Origin: Owenia fusiformis
Taxonomy: Eukaryota > Annelida > Polychaeta > Sabellida > Oweniidae
Assembly: GCA_903813345.2 (NCBI GenBank)
Contig: CAIIXF020000001.1
Coordinates: 53,833,885-53,897,884, forward strand
Direction of reading: 5' to 3'
Length of the DNA: 64,000 nt
In this document: piece after piece, positions 37,201-49,200 of the stretch
Layout of the letters: every line of letters begins with the position of its first letter
How positions within the stretch are numbered: position 1 is the stretch's first letter
Position numbers and translations under genes: made by a program
Notes under the pieces: generated by a model
The model's input: the letters and a program-made list of their open reading frames with translations, nothing else
Database searches by the model: none
What the model was told of the DNA's origin: nothing

Positions 37201-40200
37201 AACAAAATTCTATCATGAATTTGTCACTTTTATGGCTTTTATGGCTTTTAGGAGTAAATATGATTCTTAAATATCAAGTAATATTATCAAATAAAACTGT
37301 CATTATCCCACCACTTAGGGAAGTGGGAAAAAGTCTCAGCTGAATGAATTTATGTTACCAAGTTATGTATAGGTCACAGGACCAGAGGAGCTTTTAACAA
37401 TGGTTACTCAAGCTAGGTCACATGACCAGAGGAGGTAATAACAATGGTTACCAAACTAGGTCATATGACCAGAGGAGCTATTAACAATGGTTACTCAAGC
37501 TAGGTCACATGATCAGAGGAGCTATTAACAATGGTTACTCAAGCTAGGTCACATGATCAGAGGAGGTAATAACAGTGGTTACCAAACAAGGTCATATGAC
37601 CAGAGGAGCTATTAACAATGGTTACTCAAGCTAGGTCACATGATCAGAGGAGGTAATAACAATGGTTACCAAACTAGGTCATATGACCAGAGGAGCTATT
37701 AACAATGGTTACTCAAGCTAGGTCACAGGACCAGAGGAGCTATTAACAATGGTTACTCAAGCTAGGTCACATGACCAGAGGAGGTAATAACAATGGTTAC
37801 CAAACTAGGTCATATGACCAGAGGAGCTACTGTATTAACAATGGTTACTCAAGCTAGGTCACATGATCAGAGGAGGTAATAACAATGGTTACCAAACTAG
37901 GTCATATGACCAGAGGAGCTATTAACAATGGTTACTCAAGCTAGGTCACATGACCAGAGGAGCTATTAACAATGGTTACTCAAGCTAGGTCACATGACCA
38001 GAGGAGGTAATAACAATGATTACCCAACCTAGGTCACATGATCAGAAGAGATAACAGTGGTTACCCAAATTATATAGAACACTAATTATTCTATTTCCAG
38101 ATGCTCAAAGATTTCAAACTTCTTTGTGTATAACAGTTATGACTTTGGCATCTACCATCAGACTTCCTGCAGCATGGTACTTTCTGATAACATCTTGGTA
38201 GATAATGTTAATGGTATCATGCCACTCATCTATTCTCCACCAGCCACCTCACATAGGACATCTGATAAGGTCTTGGAGGTCTCTAATACAGTGTTTATAG
38301 GTAAGTTGGATGTCTCTAATACAGAGTTTATAGGTATGTTGGATGTCTCTAATACAGCGTTTATGGGGAAATTGAATACAGTGAATTGAATTGATACAGT
38401 GTTTGTAAGTAGGTCAGAGGTCTCTAATAGGTCTCTAAAATACTGTTATTAATGATTTGATTTGAAAATTATGTTTATCGTGAGATCGGGAAAATATGGT
38501 CTTTTTAGAGGCCCAGTATCAATTAAAAAAATATATAGCCAATTAGATATTATTGCAATGTTTGATGTGTGTTATTCTGCAGGTGCCAGCCCCAGTTTGG
38601 AGTGCAATGTCCCGAGACCAAATGGGGGAAGATCTAGGCCAGGAGTTCGAGCTCCACGGACCAAATCTGGGGGCCATGCAGGCTTTGTGATGTCCTCTTT
38701 CGAGTCTGGACCAGTCAGTGCCCCATTTTTTCCTTGGCATAAACCAATGTCTTATCCTACCATTAATGGCCATACAATTCTGAAAGGTGAGTCGGAAGAA
38801 TACACATTTATTACATTTCTTTTTTTAAATGTAATGAACTTAGACATTTCTGCATCATAAATCTTACACATTTGATCAAAAATATCAAATATCCGTTATT
38901 ACATTTTTGAAGGTAAATTAAGGTATGATGATCTACAATTAAGGTATGATGATGTATGTTACCAAGGGCATTCAATAATATTACTGATAATTTTCTGTCT
39001 CAAAACACCCATAATATGTACTTATTGTCATCTCCTTACCTGCAGATAATACATTCATCAGCTACAAGGGAAGGTGTGGTAAGAAGGATGATATTGCCAT
39101 TATGACCAACCCATCAAGCGAGGATGCACAACACCCTATAACTGCCACTGGATCAAAGTTTGTGGATGTAACAGTCGACAACAAGCTTTACATACACAGA
39201 CCAAGCCTTGGGTGAGTTTTTAAAAAATGTTCAAATAAAATGTTTACATTATTTCCTCAGCCTGAATTAGAAGTTATCTTGTGTTTGTTGTCTGGCAATG
39301 ATTTCTTTGTAGTATATAACAGAAAAAGAAGAAATAATATACAAATATTAAATACAGTATACCAACTGCTTATTAAATGTTGATGACTGTATTCAGCTAG
39401 ACCATATTGGGCCAGTTGAACACATTGTATATATGTATCCAACTAAAATATCATATCATTCAATTCATGCAATCCCAGTGTAAAATAGAACAATTGTTCC
39501 TTTAGTTTGGTGAATCCCTCTGATTGTGTTGACATGGACTGCGATGGTCTCAAAAAGATTCTCATTCGTGATGAAACGGGAAGCATCATTGGTGACAATT
39601 TGCCGGGGACTATATTTTCTCAGGCAGAGTTTGAATGGGATGGTAACCCAAGACGTGGCTTAGGGGACTATAGGATCCCAAGGATGATGCTCACTAGGGA
39701 AGATGGCTCAAGGATACCTGTTAGTGACAAGGCCCCAAATAAAGGTTACCTAGTATTTCCTAAACATGGACAACTAATTTGTGTTAAGGTCATTAAATGA
39801 AATCCTTTAAAAAATGCAATTAATTTTGTTTTGGTTTTATGTTTATAAATAAACATGTATGTTTATTTACTAAGTCTAAAAGTTGAAGTAAATATGTTTC
39901 AGTAATGCCCCTGAAAAAACAATTAGATGGATAGTAAGCTTAGGGGGTTATAAAATTACATACATGCAAGTTCTCTTTATGTACCGCTTAATTTTTCTAA
40001 ATACTGGCCTTACGTGTGCATTTCAAAGAAAAATATCTTAACCGTACCTCTATTTCACAGGAATAATACGCAACAGTAACTGCAAGTGGCATAATAGATG
40101 GCAGGCCTATAGCTGTCACAATCTTGACCACCAGATGATGATAGTGGAGAGCATGGACCCCGACACTGAAACACGTAGAGTATCACCCCTGGCAATGCTG

Positions 40201-43200
40201 GCGGATGGATATGTGGACTTGGTGAATGGGCCCCAGGATCACGGGTGGTGCTTTGGTTACACATGCCAAGAGAGAATATCAACTTTTAATACTATAGTTG
40301 CTATGCAGAAGAATTATGAAATGTACTTTACAGGTTTGTCTTTTGTTATTTTGCATTTACTATAATAAATGATTTATTTTTGTAATGATAATCTCCCCGG
40401 TTTTATTCCTAGTGCAAGTTGAAAACTTACCTTCAGTCATATTCTTTATAGGAACTAACCCTCAGAAGCTCAGACTACATCTGCTGAATACCAACAGTTC
40501 AAGTGCAGTAGTTGTGGGCATATGGTATGCCACTCCTCAGAGACTGGATGTCTATCGCAATAATCTTTTCATCTGGCCAACCAACTCCAAGCTCAAGGAT
40601 GGCAAGTTCAAACTTATCGCAAAAGACCCTCTTAAGCCCAACAACCAGTTTGTACCGGATCTATCATCCCAGGTTTCTGGATTGAACTGGATGGACAGTG
40701 ACCTCCAGACTTTGTATGTTCTTGTACGTGGACCTGATCCTATAGAGATCCGTACCATGCCTGTGGTGGTTTTCTCAGTTGATGTTCCCCCTGTACCCCT
40801 TAATAAGTTCTATGAAAAGAACACCATTAGGAATATAGCCTTGCTTTTGAAGATCCCAGAAGACAGAATCAGATTTGTTAATGTTGTAAGGGAGACTCGT
40901 TTCAAACGTAGTGGCACCCTTAATGCAATGACAATCAAGGTAGGTGTTTTATGATATTTTGAAGAGTGATATATTTTGGAAAGAGTTTCTCAGTAAAATA
41001 GGGTAAACATGATAAATTAGGCTACTGAAATATTGCCTTGGTGAAATAGAAAATGAAAAGTTTCAAAAAATTTGTGAAAAATTAGGAATTTTAAATAGAG
41101 AGAAGAATTATGAGAGAATAATTTTTTTTATTTATTTTTTTTATGAGAGAATAAGTTTTTGCAGTATTTTGAATCTCCTTTTATATCAAATATTAAATTG
41201 CAGTGAACATTGGTGGAATTAGTCAAATAAATAAAAAATTTAATCATGAAGTGAAGAGGCATAGATTCCAGTTTTGAAAAAGATGAAAATTTTTTGAAAT
41301 AATGAAAATTTTATTAAAAAATGATGAAAATTTTGGAAATAAATGAAAATCTTTACCACACCCGGTGATCGTGAATATGGGACGGAGGGGGGGAGCAGGC
41401 AATTTCTGCTAGGAAATTCAACAAATCTGGAAGATTTATTTTTTCAAGAAAAAGTTTACTATTGAATTGCTAAATGGATAGGCGCACGGTATGGTCGAAT
41501 ATGTTAGGTTTTCTGGGATTTTTTCTGAAATGATACGCATCTAAGGTATGAGATCTATTAAAAAAGGCACAAGGCCATCAACAGGCACAAATCAACGTTT
41601 TTGCTATAAATCAAGCAACAATGGTCTGGACGACCTGTAATAAATACTTGTAAGTGATGTTATCATAACTCAATTAATGTCATTGCTGAATTTATAAAAT
41701 AAGTTTCCATATGTGAAATAAAAAATAATCGAAAATAATGAATTTGGGACGGAGGGGGGAGGGGACGGAGGGGGGGAGCAATATGTATATAAGACATGAT
41801 TAGAGATGTTTCGCGACTTTAAGTCCTTTTACTCCAAATGACCCCATTTTCAGTCTCCAGGGGTATATCATCCAGTTTCTTACTTAGTTAATGAGTTCAT
41901 TTTTCAAATACAAGAATTCGTGTGAAGTTGTTTCACTTTATAGAATTATTACTCCCCCCTCCGTCCCCTCCCCCCCTCCGTCCCATTTTAATTATTTTCG
42001 ATTATTTCTTTTTTACGTATGGAAACTTATTTTATAAATTCAGTAATGACATTAATTTAGTTATGATAACATCACTTACAAGTATTTATTACAGGTCGTG
42101 TAGCCCATTGTTGCTTGATTTATAGCAAAAACGTTGATTTGTGCCTGTTGATGGCCTTGCGCCTTTTTATTATCGCACTTTGAAAAAGTGCTATATTGCC
42201 GTCGTCTTGTGCTGTTGGGCGGGCGGGCGGGCGGGCGGGCGGGCGGGCGGCACATAAACCAAATCTTGTCATCAAATTTCCAGGATAACTGCTTACCTGT
42301 TCAACTTGAAATTTATACAGATGCAAGAGCAGACTAGTACCAAGATCTGATTAGGTTAAGGGCATGCTGGGTAAACGACGTGGCGGCCATTTTGAATTTT
42401 TCAACAAATCTTGTCATCAAAATTCCAGGAAAACCACTTATCCGTTTTACTTGAAATTTTTACAGATGCAAGAGCAGACTATTGCCAAGATCTGATTAGG
42501 TTTTGGGTATGCTGGCTGAATTACATGGTGGCCATTTTGAATTTTTCAATTTGGCGGCCATTTTGAATTTTTCAACTTGCTCCAAATTGACCAAATTTTT
42601 TTTTTAAAAACATCTACAAGTTCTCAGAAGTTCAAATCTGACCTTAGATTTCAGATTTGACCTTTCGTTTACCTTCAGTGACCTTGAAAAGGTCAAAAAA
42701 GATGATTTTCTAAATTGATATTTTGGATTTAAATTTAGGTCAGCTTAATTACAAAACACCTACTGAGGTCTGAAAAAGTGAAATTTTCAAGGTCAAAGGT
42801 CAAGGTCATTAAACTAGGTCACAAATGATGTTATCCAAGTTTCTCAAAGTTTGAGACTACAAATCAATTCTTGTCATCAAAATTCCAAGAAAACCGCGAA
42901 CCTGTTCAACTTGAAATTTTTACACATGCAATAGCAGACTAGTGCCAAGATCTGATTAGGTTTAGGGCATGCTGGGTAAACTATGTGGTGGCTATTTTGA
43001 ATTTTTCAACAAATCTTGTCATCAAAATTCCAGGAAAACCACTTATCCCTTCAACTTGAAATTTTTACAGATGCAAGAGCAGACTATTGCCAAGATCTGA
43101 TTAGGTTTTGGGTATGCTGGCTGAATTACATGGTGGCCATTTTGAATTTTTCAATTTGGCGGCCATTTTGAATTTTTCAACTTGCTCCAAATTGACCAAA

Positions 43201-46200
43201 TTTTTTTAAAAAACATCTACAAGTTCTCAAAAGTTCAAATCTGACCTTAGATTTCAGATTTGCCCTTTCGTTGACCTTCAGTGACCTTGAAAAGGTCAAA
43301 AAAGTTGATTTTCTAAATTGATATTTTGAATTTAAATTTAGGTCAGCTTAATTACAAAACACCTACTGAGGTCTGAAAAAGTGAAATTTCCAAGGTCGAA
43401 GGTCATCAAATTAGGTCACAAACAATGTTATCTAAATTTTCCCAAAGTTCAAGACTACAAATAAATTCTTGTCATCAAAATTGCAGGAAAACCGCTAACC
43501 TTGTCAACTTGAAATGTTTACAGATGCAAGAGCAGACTAGTGCCAAGGTCTGATTAGGTTTTGGCCATGCTGGGTAAATTGCATGGTGGCCAGTTTGCTC
43601 TTCAAAGTGCGATATTTATCACTGTGTGTCTTGTTTAATAGATCTCATACCTTAGATGCGTATCATTTCAGAAAAAATCCCAGAAAACCTAACATATTCT
43701 ACCATACCGTGCGCCTATCCATTTAGCAATTCAATAGTAAACTTTTTCTTGAAAAAATAAATCTTCCAGATTTGTTGAATTTCCTAGCAAAAATTGCCTG
43801 CTCCCCCCTCCGTCCCATATTCACGATCACCGGGTGTGTTACTATGGAAAAAATGAAAATTTCTGAAGGAAAAAAATCAATTTTTGAAAATTGGATAAAA
43901 TTGGAAATATCAATTTTTTTGAAAGAAATGAAAAATTGGAAAAACTGATTTTTTGAAAAAATGAACATTTTTTGAAAAAAATAGGGACAATATGATTTTT
44001 CGAGTATATATGATTTTTTTCTAGGGACAATGTGATTTTTTGACTATATATGATTTTAAGAGGGATAATATGATTTTATTTTCCAGGGAAAACAGTAGTA
44101 TTATGGAATAAATATAGGCATAAAAAGTGATGTCCCATTTTATGCTGGCATAAAAAGTGATATCCCATTTTATGCTGGCATAAAAAGTGATGTCCATTTT
44201 ATGCTGAGCATAAAAAGAGATACTCCATTTTCTGCTGGTATTATATTATTTAGGAAGTGATGTTTAAAGGTAGTTCAAGATTTAAGACCGATCATTCTGA
44301 CATACATTGCTGAACTAATGTTAGTTAAAAATTCCTAATAGAATTAAGAATTAATAGCTGAAACTGTTCTGTTTGCCCTAGCAAACAATATCCCAATATT
44401 GACCGAACGAGCGTAGCATGTATTTATTTGCCGATCGCACACACCCCCTGACTGAAAACTGGCTAAACCCCTGGTAATAAGTTGAATGTCATGGTTAAAA
44501 CTTGGAAAGATATATAATGATCACCTATTCTTGGCATAGTTATGGGCATCTTCATAGTTTAGGCAATATTGATTACCATGGCAATGAGACTAGATATTAC
44601 ACTTGGATTCATTGTGTAACCATGTGGTGATGTTTAGTCATTTATTTTTCAGCTTGAGATTGGTGATCCACCATCCCCGACTATTAACACCCCACCTGAG
44701 GATAACAATTACTCAACAGAAGGGAGTTATAGTAAGGCAATTCTTTTGTATATTTTATTGTGATGTAGTATTATAGGATGGAAATCCTTTTCTTTATAAT
44801 TTTACCTCTTCCTTTTTGCTAGAAATTTTAAATGAGATTGTTTTGGGTTAAAAAATTTGAATTAAAACATTGTGATCAAATGGATTTCAGAACCGAAAGC
44901 TAAGCTAAAGTTCTCAGAAATATTGTCACACTTGTGGTTTTTCATGAATTGAGCATGCTGCGTTTAAACAGGCAATATGCCTATTTTTGAAGAAAAATTG
45001 ATAAAATGTTATTTGAAACATTTTACTCACGCACTCATCAAATATGATAAAAACTTCAATTTGGGTTAATACAAGTACTAAAATGAAAAAAAATTACCCG
45101 CATAGAAAACAGCATTTTTTGATAGAGTGAAAATATTTTTTGATAATATCGTGTCAACTCTGATGCGGTCTCTTTGAGCTATTTTTGGTGTCAAATGAAA
45201 GATCAGGTACTTATCAATCCATTGGAAATACTATGAAGATCAAAAGTCAGACTTCATTTTGTTCCTTTAATATGTTTTACCATTCAATTTCCAAGTTACG
45301 TGTACATCTAGTGAACACATTCTGGGAAAATTAGATTCATGTTACATCCAGCAGCTATACAAAAAAACTTGATTACCGAAATGTGTATTTATATATTAAG
45401 TGACAAACAACCAATGTCCATATTGAATTTAAGAAATATTTCACAGATGAATATGCAGGTATTGGCAACCAAGTAGCAATGACCTATGACCAGCTAAAGG
45501 ACATAGCTGCCACACTAACTGAGAGTGCTCAGACTGGTAAACTTGCAGAGAACCTGGGCCAAACTGTCTATGCTGTGACCATTACAGATCCACTCCCCCC
45601 AGCTGTTGACCCAACAGGGGGAGTGCGCGCAACAAATGGCACTGGTGGTAGCCCTTTTCCTCAACCTGGGGAACCATTGTAAGTACATGTACAAGTAACA
45701 TTTGCCAGGGATTTTTGAAAGGCTAACTCCTGTTTTGAAAATGATATAATGGATGTATTGTGTAAAGTATGCATAAAAAAATGTGTGATATATATATATC
45801 TTTTATAACAATTATAACAAAGCCTGATATACATGACAAGGGGAATTTTTGATATAGCATGACCTGTATTCAGGCGACATTGCCCAAGGATACCTCCCAT
45901 GCAGGTTGCATTATTGGGTTTTCTGACCTGAATATCAAGGTTGAATTATAGACCAGCCCTTGCTTATCTTCCACATGTTCAAAAATCAGCTGTCCAGAAT
46001 TGACAATTATACTAAGCTCTGGACCTATAAACCACAACTTACATATACATATATATTGCTCCGATGGCTACACATTCACAACGTGTCCTGATTTAGATAC
46101 TATGAGAAGGTGATGGCCAAACAGATATCTGAGATGAGCAACCTTGATATAGGTACAGTATACCAGGTGCCTGTACAGTTTGTGCTGCAAAATCAACCAC

Positions 46201-49200
46201 TCGGCTCTGTAGAGATGCAACCATTTAGTACACAGCCAGCCATACAGGCTCTAGACAGATTCGTAAGTAACTTGTATAAGTATATATAACCACATATCTC
46301 GTTCCAAATAGATCAAAGGAATAACTATTATTATGTCACCACCAAAAGTGGTGACATATTGTTATGGTCTCCGTTTTTTTGCGACGGCGGTTGGTGGTTG
46401 GAGGTTGGAGGTTGGAGGTTGGCGTCCGGCGTCCGGCGTCTGTAACAATTTCTTACAACTTCCTATAACTTAACAAATACTGTTTAGATTGACTTCAATT
46501 TTTTTCTAAATCATCTACATGTTCTCAGAAGTTAAAACCTGACTTTAGATTTGACATTTGACCTTCAATGACCTTCTCAAGGTCAAAAAGGTCTTTTTTC
46601 AACTTGCTTCACATTGACTAAATTTTTTTTCAAAATCATCTACATGTTCTCAAAAATTCAAATCTGACTTTAGATTTGACTTTAGATTTGACATTTGACC
46701 TTCAAATCTGACTTTAGATTTGACATTTGACCTTCAAATCTGACTTTAGATTTGACATTTGACCTTCAATGACCTTCTCAAGGTCAAAAAAGGTCAAAAA
46801 GGTATTTTTTCATCTTGCTTCAAATTGACTAAATTTTTTTTTCAAAATCATCTACATGTTCTCAGAAATTCAAATCTGACTTTAGATTTGACCTTTAATG
46901 ACCTTCTCAAGGTCAAAAAAGGTCAAAAAGGTCTGTTTTCAACTTGCTTCAAATTGACCAAATTTTTTTTTCAAAATCATCTACATCTTTTCAGAAGTTC
47001 AAATTTGACTTTACAAGTTCTCAGAAGTTCAAATCTGACTTTAGATTTGACCTTTGACCTTCAATGACCTTCTCAATGTCAAAAAGGTCTTTTTTCAACT
47101 TGCTTCAAATTGACTAATTTTTTTTTCAAAATCATCTACATGTTCTCAGAAGTTCAAATCTGACTTTAGATTTGACATTTGACCTTCAATGACCTTCTCA
47201 ATGTCAAAAAAAGTCAAAGAGGTATTTTTTCAACTTGCTTTAAATTGACCAAATTGTTTTAGGTGGTGACATTTTGTCATGTTAATGCCTTGTTCTAGAT
47301 TGAGATATCCACGATTACTGATGCAGTCTGGCTTATTTATTAAAATGAAGGCCCACAGGCAGGATTGACAAACCTACATTAATTCATACTAAGAACTCCC
47401 CAGAAATTTCGAATGAGTGCAAGGAGTAGAATGGAGTCTATGATTGATTCAAACATGACCGTGCTCTAATTGAATTTCTCAACCAATCAGAATGCAGCAT
47501 AGCCAATATAGAACGTTCTCTAATTCTCCATAGATGCACGACCGTGCTCTATCCAATCATCCGGGAATCTACGTATTGTATTTGCATTGTGACGTCACAC
47601 CTGGGAATGGCGAAAATAACAGCGAGCTCGAGTTTGGTGTATCTCATGTAGCTCCAATCCCCAATTCTCTGAACAATGTTTTCATTTTTTATATGTTTGA
47701 ATCGGAATAAATAATGATAGGCCATTCAATATGGTGAAATTCAGCACTCATTGGACAGAATGTCAGTACAAATGCACTCACCTTCGGTTCGTGCTTTGTA
47801 CGACATTCTGTCCAACTCGTGCTGAATTTCACCATATTGAATGGCCTATCATTATTTATTCCTTAAGTAATGCCATATGTCGTTTTTTGTATCACAGTCA
47901 ATATATTTGATGTGAATTCAACTTGGACTTTAACTATTCAACTAATTTTTATATACATGTATTAGGGACAACCTGTACTAAAGTTAGGACAAAGCACATC
48001 AAGATGGAATGTCACTGCAAAGCTTGTGGTTGAATCAGGTCTCCCAGGTACTGAACTACAGGGTAACACCACAGTGGAGTTCCTGGATAGCTGGGCTAAC
48101 TTCTCAAACCTTGCAATCAACCTGTATGGCACAAATCAGTCCCTCCAGTTCCTGGTAATTAGATTTTCTTTCAATTTCAGTATGGTATGGTTTGCATTAT
48201 GAGGATATGTAAGCATTAATGTTTTTTCTATCATCTATCATCCCCATTGCATGTTTTATCCACAATGACCAATTTGAGTACTTTTGAGAACATTATTGAA
48301 AAATGCCAGACGCTGCAAATTCAGTGAAATGTTCAGACTAGAATTAGTTAACAACAATGAATATATTTTTGCAGATACAGCAAGTGTCATTGACTTTAAA
48401 TTCAGAGGAGTTTACGACGATGCCTCGCCAACTGAAGTTAGTTGACTCAGCTGCACGGGGCAGAACCAGTTCCCCAGGGTTGCCTCTAGTCCCACAGCCA
48501 ATTGTACAGATATATGATGACAACGACTTACTGAATAGGGAGGAAATAAATGTAAAGGTATGATAGTAGCCACAATGTACATATACATGCCCTACTGGCT
48601 TGGACTCTCATAATATAGTTGTATATGAGTAGTATGAGTGGTATGATAGAAAACTACAGTATTCAAAATATAATTTCTTAATGATTGAGCAATTTACAAT
48701 TAACTTCCAAATTAAATATTAGATCGGTTCAAACAGTGAACAATGTGGTACTACAGCACTCTGGATACATACATGTTACATCTGACACACCCTGTACATT
48801 TTGTATGATTGTAGGGACCTTGGACTTGTGAGGCAAGATTGCACCAGCCAGACAACTATTATGGTGACCTACAGGGTGACAAAAAGGTTCAGTATGATCC
48901 TACCACCCAGCAATGCATGTTCAAAGACCTTGGATTCTCTCATCCTGGTTATGGTTATATAATACACATTGTTGTAAAGAGTTTAGATGGTGTCTACGAA
49001 TTGTCCACAGAACTAGGTAACTTTTTTTTACATATATTTAGTAACAATAGTTTTCTCTCTTTCTGATAAAGCTATTTTGCTTTCTTATCTAGCTCATCAA
49101 ATATTTACATATTAAATCAAAAGTTTTTGTCGGCCAAGCAACCTCAAATAATCAGAGAGAAAAAGTTGATATATTAACATTCTTTGCCTCAACGGCTTTT

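Larger units (their letters stand above)
42170..43633. mobile_element. Element nested in the foldback right arm, internally tandem
   Basis: Flanked by TTTA at 42166-42169 and 43634-43637; the uninterrupted left arm shows one TTTA, so this is a 4-bp duplication. The ends share ATCGCACTTTGAA / TTCAAAGTGCGAT. The body holds diverged repeats with AGATGCAAGAGCAGACTA and GGCGGCCATTTTGAATTTTT. It includes a (GGGC)n run at 42218-42250. No ORF. Confidence 0.85.
41355..43842. mobile_element. Large foldback element (about 430-bp arms) with an insertion in its right arm
   Basis: The left arm 41355-41782 is the reverse complement of 41948-42166 plus 43634-43842, including CACCCGGTGATCGTGAATAT and GGGACGGAGGGGGG at the edges. 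The right arm is split by a separate 1.46 kb element. It occupies intron 21. Confidence 0.9.

Noticed and set aside
37371-38070. CRISPR-like repeat array
   Set aside because: The units are joined without unique spacers and the DNA is animal; it is a minisatellite.
42218-42250. CpG-island promoter
   Set aside because: The GC-rich patch is a pure GGGC microsatellite of 33 bp inside a transposon.
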